From: Roridomyces roridus
Lineage: Eukaryota > Basidiomycota > Agaricomycetes > Agaricales > Mycenaceae
NCBI GenBank assembly: GCA_029378245.1
Contig: JARKIF010000044.1
Span: 248,001 to 312,000, forward strand
Length of the DNA: 64,000 bases
Reading direction: 5' to 3'
Positions 57,245 to 64,000 of the stretch are shown piece by piece. Position numbers and translations under genes: made by a program. The notes below the pieces were generated by a model, which was not told where the DNA came from, did no database searches, and worked only from the letters and a program-made list of their open reading frames with translations. Every line of letters starts with the position of its first letter. Positions within the stretch are counted from its first letter, which is position 1.

Positions 57245-58293
57245 TCAATGGCCACCAGCATCGAACACCATATGGTTGTCGGCGGGCATGTGTTCACCAG
57301 TCGCTGTCGGGACGTACGCCGACTCTGGCAACCCAGTCTCGTCGAGTCCCTCCGCCGCCTCGATAATTTCGTACAGTCGTGATGCGACTTCTGGCGGTGG
57401 TACGCGACCGCCAAGAATGTCTTTGGCCGGTACGGGCGAGCCGTAAAAGTCGCGGTTGGCATCTTTGCGCTCAATGAGCACCGTCCCCTCGAGTGACAAG
57501 CCCGCAAACAGCCCTTGGACGAATGAGATGGAGTCAAGTAGCAGAAGGAAAGCACACACCCTTGGATTTCGAATACGAAAACATGGGCGTCGGATGTGCC
57601 AACGCCGCCTGCACACTGCCACCAGTCCCAATCGGCCCCGCCGTAGCGCTCACGTTCCCTCCAATAGTCACATTCCCGCCCAACGAAAACGCTCGAACAG
57701 CATTCTCATCGTTCAGCACGATAACAAAGTCCGTAATGTCAGCGCCGATCTGAAGTCCCCACCCGAGGCCACCAGTAGCGATACATGAGGGTGCAGACCA
57801 GGAGCCATCGGGAAGTCGTGCGATGACGATGCCAGATCCCGCTTTGCCCGAGAATACGAAGCCGGCTTTGATCACTTGGAATACAGCAAGACCTGCAACG
57901 ATGACCAGGTGAGCAATACTAAGAGGGATAGCGGCCGACGATGACGCACCTCGCGCCGACTGCAACACAGCTTTCGGGATGGCGTTTAGCGCCGACTCTG
58001 GCTGACCTGGATCGGCTATTATTCCGTCAGCCCTGTCATCCAACGCTCACAAGCACCCGTAGGAGCGCACCGAGGAAGCTATCGAGGATTTTGGCGGCCT
58101 TTTCGGCCTCACCGGGTAGACTGAAGCCTTGCACCAAGTCTCTGGAACCGCTTGCAATCTTAGTGCTGCTGTTTTGCGCAAATGCAGTCGCCTGAGGACA
58201 GGTAAGTGATAGCTCCAGTGTCGCCTGAGAGAAACTAGTTGCCTGTACGGTGGCCTTCTGCGCGCCCTTCTTGAATTTGTCGAGAAATGACAT
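57245..58293 (-). CDS. SYLF-domain protein (Ysc84/SH3YL1 type) without SH3 domain
   Basis: Start MSFLDKFKKGAQKATVQATS. The lipid-binding SYLF (DUF500) domain is recognisable: AAKILDSFL, IPKAVLQSARG, AGFVFSGKAGSGIVIARLPD, WSAPSCIATGGLGWGLQIGA, DITDFVIVLNDENAV and GNVSATAGPIG, ending GLSLEGTVLIERKDANRDFY. Family members bind phosphoinositides and actin at endocytic sites. Introns lie near 58000-58060, 57905-57950 and 57505-57565. The C-terminus stops about 70 residues after the SYLF core (MVFDAGGH) with no SH3 domain, unlike yeast Ysc84/Lsb3; SYLF-only forms are common in basidiomycetes. Confidence 0.85.
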
Positions 58294-58396
58294 GAAAGTC
58301 GGAGGAGAGAGTGGTGTAATGACGATTGCACGTGATTATTGGCGATCAGCCGTAGTGAGAGTAATTACAAGGAAAGCTAGCTATTATAAGGGCTTT

Positions 58397-60517
<2,121 letters not shown>

Positions 60518-60557
60518 TTTGTGGGCGTCGAGGGGAAATGCAGACCACAAGACCTGG

Positions 60558-60564
60558 CTTTATA
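60558..60564 (-). promoter_or_regulatory. TATA-like box of the glucoamylase gene
   Basis: TATAAAG on the minus strand, about 40 bp upstream of the glucoamylase ATG. Farther upstream CTGGGG (60671-60678) and GCGGGG (60736-60742) fit the SYGGRG consensus of CreA/Mig1 carbon-catabolite repressors, which would suit a starch-degrading gene. Short motifs, so tentative. Confidence 0.35.
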
Positions 60565-60773
60565 CGTTGGCGGCTAATAAGTAGTGGCCCCACTATGGCC
60601 CCGCGCAGTCATGCGCAACGATGAAGGCGATGGCGATGGCGCGCCGCGTGTAACATATGGGCGTCGATCAGGGCAATCTGGGGAAATACAAATGGGGAGA
60701 GATGGGGAGACATGGTTACAGGACAAAACATGAGACGCGGGGCCCCGCTCGTCGGGACAAGTCTGGACCGGCA

Positions 60774-61238
60774 TTACTGTTCAGACGACCGGTCAAGGTC
60801 AAATTCTTCTTCCTCTTCCTCTTCGTCAGAATCCTCATCGTCATCCTGCTCGTCCAAATCCTCCATGCTAGCATCCAAATCTTGAGTGGAATCGCCCGGG
60901 TCCTCTCCAACAGACGGAGGTCCATTCGACGGCGCCGAGTCAGATTCAGACTCCTCGTCGTCCTCGGCATCATTCTTCTCTTCCTGCTGCGTCAAACTGC
61001 GACCCATGGGAATGAGATTGGCGAACCCGCGAGCGCGGATGACGTGATTCAACTCGTCGAGTTCGTTCTCCTCGTCGCTCAGATCGTCCATCTCCCGCTG
61101 CAGATTCCGTGAAGCATTCAGACGGCCGTACGTCTTGCCTTGCTTGGGGAGTGGCACCGGTTGTGGATGAGGTGGCTTGGGAAGCAGTCTCGGAAAAAGG
61201 GGAGGCCGGGGGAGAATCGTGGGTGTGACTACCGACAT
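60774..61238 (-). CDS. Probable anaphase-promoting complex subunit 15 (APC15/Mnd2-like)
   Basis: APC15 is a small subunit that supports release of the mitotic checkpoint complex from the APC/C. The ATG at 61238 gives MSVVTPTILPRPPLFPRLLP, resembling the family N-terminus. The middle has NLQREMDDLSDEENELDELN and RGFANLIPMGRSL, comparable to the NLVPIGK motif of animal APC15, and the C-terminal half is an acidic Asp/Glu run. A longer frame to 61361 is open upstream, with an ATG at 61331, but the family starts near SxxxPxLLPR. Intron-free as read. Acidic low complexity limits certainty; an unrelated acidic protein is possible. Confidence 0.55.
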   Translation of the reverse strand: MSVVTPTILPRPPLFPRLLPKPPHPQPVPLPKQGKTYGRLNASRNLQREMDDLSDEENELDELNHVIRARGFANLIPMGRSLTQQEEKNDAEDDEESESDSAPSNGPPSVGEDPGDSTQDLDASMEDLDEQDDDEDSDEEEEEEEFDLDRSSEQ

Positions 61239-61642
61239 GCTGGACTTTGGACGCGACGCGTAGACGCGACGCGGTGAGAGTAGTGAAGAAACGGAATCAG
61301 TGATCCGATCAGGACACGCCGCGGCAAACATGCGCTTTCTCTTTCTCCAACCAATCTCCAACTCTCAAATTCGTCTGCCTTGGCACCTCAGGCACGGATT
61401 TTTATCGCATTTGTCTCGATGAGTTCTCCTCTTCTTCTAGTCTCCGTCCACCGCGTCTGCAAGATGATTATCTTCTCGCTCCTATTGTGCATTCGTTCAA
61501 CAGCCTTGCGCTCTACGTCTTGTAATGATGGCTATCGACAGCTTCACTTCATTTCAGTGGCCGCATAATCGACACTGAGCGCTGCGAGCTGCCACTGAAT
61601 GCACATAAAAAAGGTCTGAGACATCGAAGTTACTGCACCACC
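61239..61642. other. Divergent intergenic region between the APC15-like gene and the small secreted protein
   Basis: About 400 bp between two start codons on opposite strands. It is pyrimidine-rich on the plus strand near 61420-61460. It contains an alternative longer N-terminus for the APC15-like frame to 61361. No other feature seen. Confidence 0.4.
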
Positions 61643-62201
61643 ATGAAGTTCATTTCTACCATCTCGACACTCTCCTGCCTCTACTTTACCACCGCCTGGG
61701 GACAAGCCACTCAAATCGCGCTCCCAGCCGCCAACTCCAACGTCCGGCTCGGCCGAAACTTTGTCGTCCAAATCGTTCGCCCAGTGCGTCAAGGATTGTC
61801 TTCATTTCTTTTCAACCAACCAACCAACCACCTTACCACTGTAGAACAGCATCGAAGGCTCGATCGAAGTCGGTATCGCCATCGGCCTCCTCACCTGCCC
61901 CACCTCACAGGAAGCAACCTGCCCCCCGCCATCCGCCCAGCTCGGAAACATCCTATACACCGGCTCATTCACACCGGCATTCCACGAGATGGGGCGGTTC
62001 TACCAAAACATTACAGTGACTGCTCCTGCTGAGGAGGACTTTTTCCCTGTTGGAAGAGCTCAGCTGGCCGTTGCGCGGTTGCACTTACTTGGGGTGTGTA
62101 CATCAGTTGTTCTCTGTGCCATTTTTCTGAAACAAACGAACAGGCGGGTCCGTCGCCTATCCTCGAGTTGAATAGTGTCCTCGTCAATATGGTCGATTGA
62201 A
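61643..62201 (+). CDS. Small secreted protein of unknown function
   Basis: Start MKFISTISTLSCLYFTTAWG, a clear signal peptide with likely cleavage before QATQIALP. Splicing an intron near 61784-61846 joins NFVVQIVRP to SIEGSIEVGIAIGLLTCP; the protein goes on TCPPPSAQLGNILYTGSFTP, FHEMGRFYQNITVTAP and GRAQLAVARLHLLG. A last intron near 62094-62143 leads to AGPSPILELNSVLVNMVD and TGA at 62199-62201. About 145 residues with two Cys and an N-glycosylation site (NIT). The layout resembles a family of secreted agaricomycete proteins of unknown role. Effector or cell-wall roles are conjecture. Confidence 0.7.
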
Positions 62202-62268
62202 TTCTGTAATGAAGACTACATTATTTCTACAATGAGTTTCATATGGTATTAAGAGCCCAGTAAAGTCT

Positions 62269-64000
62269 TCAAATCTCGGCATTAATCCCTACACGTATAA
62301 TCCTAAGCCAGCAGTTAGTTCGCAGCGGAGGAACAACCCCAAGTGACACTCACTCTTCAGCATTTTGCCAGTTTCCAGATTCCGGGAACATCGTGGCTGT
62401 TAAATTCGCATGAGAACGCACGAGAAACCAAAAGACTCGACTCGACTCACCCAACCGACGATATATATCTTCAATGAGATACGTTCGAAGCCAATTCACG
62501 ACGACAGAGACCCTGCCACCGTAAATCGGCTTGCTGACGACATGATAATGCGGCGCTCTGAGAACAGTCCAGTCAGTCTTTTGGTTGTGTTCAGCAAGGC
62601 TACGTACATGTGAGTCGTCGAACGCGCAGCAGCACGAATCTTGTCGATGTTCCCGGAGCGTTGGGTGGGATCCATCTGCTCCTCGAGCGCACAGATCTTG
62701 TCGATGAGTTCCCCAGTCTGCAAACAACGATAAATTGGTGGGGGCAGTGGAGGAGCGCGTATATTACCTGCATGTCTAGCTCCTCTCGGAATCCAAGATA
62801 GACCGTGACGCCGTAAAATCCTGGTTCATGTGAGTGCACTGGTAGCAAAGAAATGCAGTCGTAGTTACCTTCAACAGTTCGAACCTTGGTGATGGCGTAG
62901 CGTTCTTCTACAGGCACTCGGGCAATGGGGACCACGGACACGGAGAGGAATATCTAGTCCATGTTTAGCTTTGAACCTCAAACCGTTTTTTCCGACTCAC
63001 GACAACTCGGGGAAGGGCAGGCCATTGACGGACGAAACCTAAGTGGTCAATCAACGTTATAACAAAATCGAACAAAAGGGAGAAAAGGACCCACCGACAA
63101 AGGTATGTGGGACGCCCGAGCCCCGCGTAATCTTGTGAAACACGGCGCAAGTTTGCAGGCGTGCCAGAGGGTGTTTCCCGTCCTCGAGGCGATCGAGGGA
63201 ATAGTGATAGGTCTTTTCCTTCATGTCGGCGTCGGCATCCTCTTCCTCCTCGGCCTCGTCTTCCTCCTTCTCATCGATGTCGGGATGAATGAAATGCCTA
63301 AGATTCAGGCGATTCGCTCCATCGAACTTGTCCTCGAGGCCCTAGAGCCGGCCCAAGTTGAACAAATCATATCAAAAGCGAAGCACGGAAATACTTGCCT
63401 TTGCCCATGTCCAGAAAGACATAATTATCATACTGGTCGAGTATTCAGTGCAAGAAGAAAGAAAATGGAAGAAATCACGCACAGGATAACACCAACCATC
63501 AACGGAACCCAAGCACCCAACGGCACCTTCTTCAACGACGCACCCCAAAACAACCCATCGAAAAATCCCCACAGAATAAAATACGCAAGAGCCAACCCCG
63601 CCGGCCACCTCTTGACCCATCGCATATGCACCGAAAGCAAAACCGTCGTCGAGAACATGACGGTCGCCACCGCGAATCCATACGCATTGGTCAGATTCGC
63701 GAGGTTGGAAAACGCCGCAACGAGAATGATGGTGAATATCATTAAAGCCCAGTTCACGGCGGGGATGTACACCTGGCCTTGGATCGTGTCGGAGGTATAC
63801 GACAACTTGAGAGGTGGGAGCGCTTTCATGTTGACGAGTTGTTGGCAGAGGGAGAAGCATGCCGTGATCATGGCTTGCGATGCAATGACGGTCGCGAGAA
63901 TGGCGAATACGAAGACTATCCTGTTTGGTCATTGGATCTTTGATATTTCTTTAGAAATATAAGATGGCACAAACCAGAAGAGAGCTCCGTTGGCTGGCCC
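62269..64000 (-). CDS. HAK1: HAK/KUP potassium transporter, 3' part only
   Basis: High-affinity K+ uptake transporter of the plasma membrane, 5' end beyond the right edge. Visible parts are AVIASQAMITACFSLCQQL-type sequence, IYIPAVNW (as VYIPAVNWALMIFTIILV), AFSNLANLTNAYGFAVATVM, TTVLLSVHMRWVKRWP, and ILWGFFDGLFWGASLKKVP, all characteristic of the KUP membrane core. Then comes the cytosolic part with a Glu/Asp-rich insert (DEKEEDEAEEEDADADMKEK), TYLGFREELDMQ and ARSTTHIPHYHVVSKPI. The end is found by removing a 51-nt intron (GTGAGT...TTAG, about 62299-62349): NAEE then IIRVGINAEI before TGA at 62269-62271. Many short introns. Confidence 0.9.

Overview
The window is nuclear DNA from a filamentous basidiomycete. 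Genes are dense and carry many GT-AG introns of about 45-60 nt. The gene content is fungal: a vacuolar-type alpha-mannosidase, UPF3, an ABCC transporter, a Zn2Cys6 regulator, a fungal heme oxygenase, dynactin p62, midasin, a starch-binding glucoamylase, an APC15-like protein and a HAK potassium transporter. An agaricomycete, possibly near Rhizoctonia/Ceratobasidium, fits the gene style, but that placement is inference.

Layout from left to right: 3' part of a GH38 alpha-mannosidase (+); unknown membrane-anchored gene A1 (-); unknown polytopic membrane gene B1 (+); UPF3 (-); ABCC transporter (-); Zn2Cys6 transcription factor (-); a gene-poor stretch of about 4 kb with a 743-bp non-autonomous DNA transposon; a CCCH zinc-finger gene (+); heme oxygenase (+); dynactin p62 (+); an HNH-nuclease-like gene (-); an inverted second copy of the pair (B2 -, A2 +) carrying a decayed UPF3 tail; a nucleotide pyrophosphatase/phosphodiesterase (-); the roughly 16-kb midasin gene (-); three tandem repeats of about 300 bp; a decayed alpha-mannosidase tail followed by a third copy of the pair (A3 -, B3 +); a SYLF-domain protein (-); glucoamylase (-); an APC15-like gene (-); a small secreted protein (+); and the 3' part of a HAK potassium transporter (-).

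The most unusual content is the divergent gene pair A/B, present three times in 52 kb. Each pair shares a conserved intergenic promoter of about 160 bp. The flanking debris shows polarity: copy 1 sits between intact alpha-mannosidase and intact UPF3, copy 3 carries a broken alpha-mannosidase tail, and copy 2 carries a broken UPF3 tail. Copy 1 is therefore probably at the ancestral locus. B1 and B3 are almost identical (four substitutions seen over about 2.3 kb, no indel), whereas A1 and A3 are clearly diverged. The switch falls at the A start codon, which points to recent gene conversion or a very recent transfer of the promoter plus B only. I do not recognise either protein family. A ends in a conserved KEN-box-like motif and the shared promoter holds an ACGCGT (MCB-type) hexamer in all three copies. 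These hint at cell-cycle control but do not prove it.

The remaining genes are mostly conserved housekeeping functions (mRNA surveillance, ribosome assembly, dynein transport, anaphase promotion) with some nutrient and transport functions. They do not form an evident pathway cluster.
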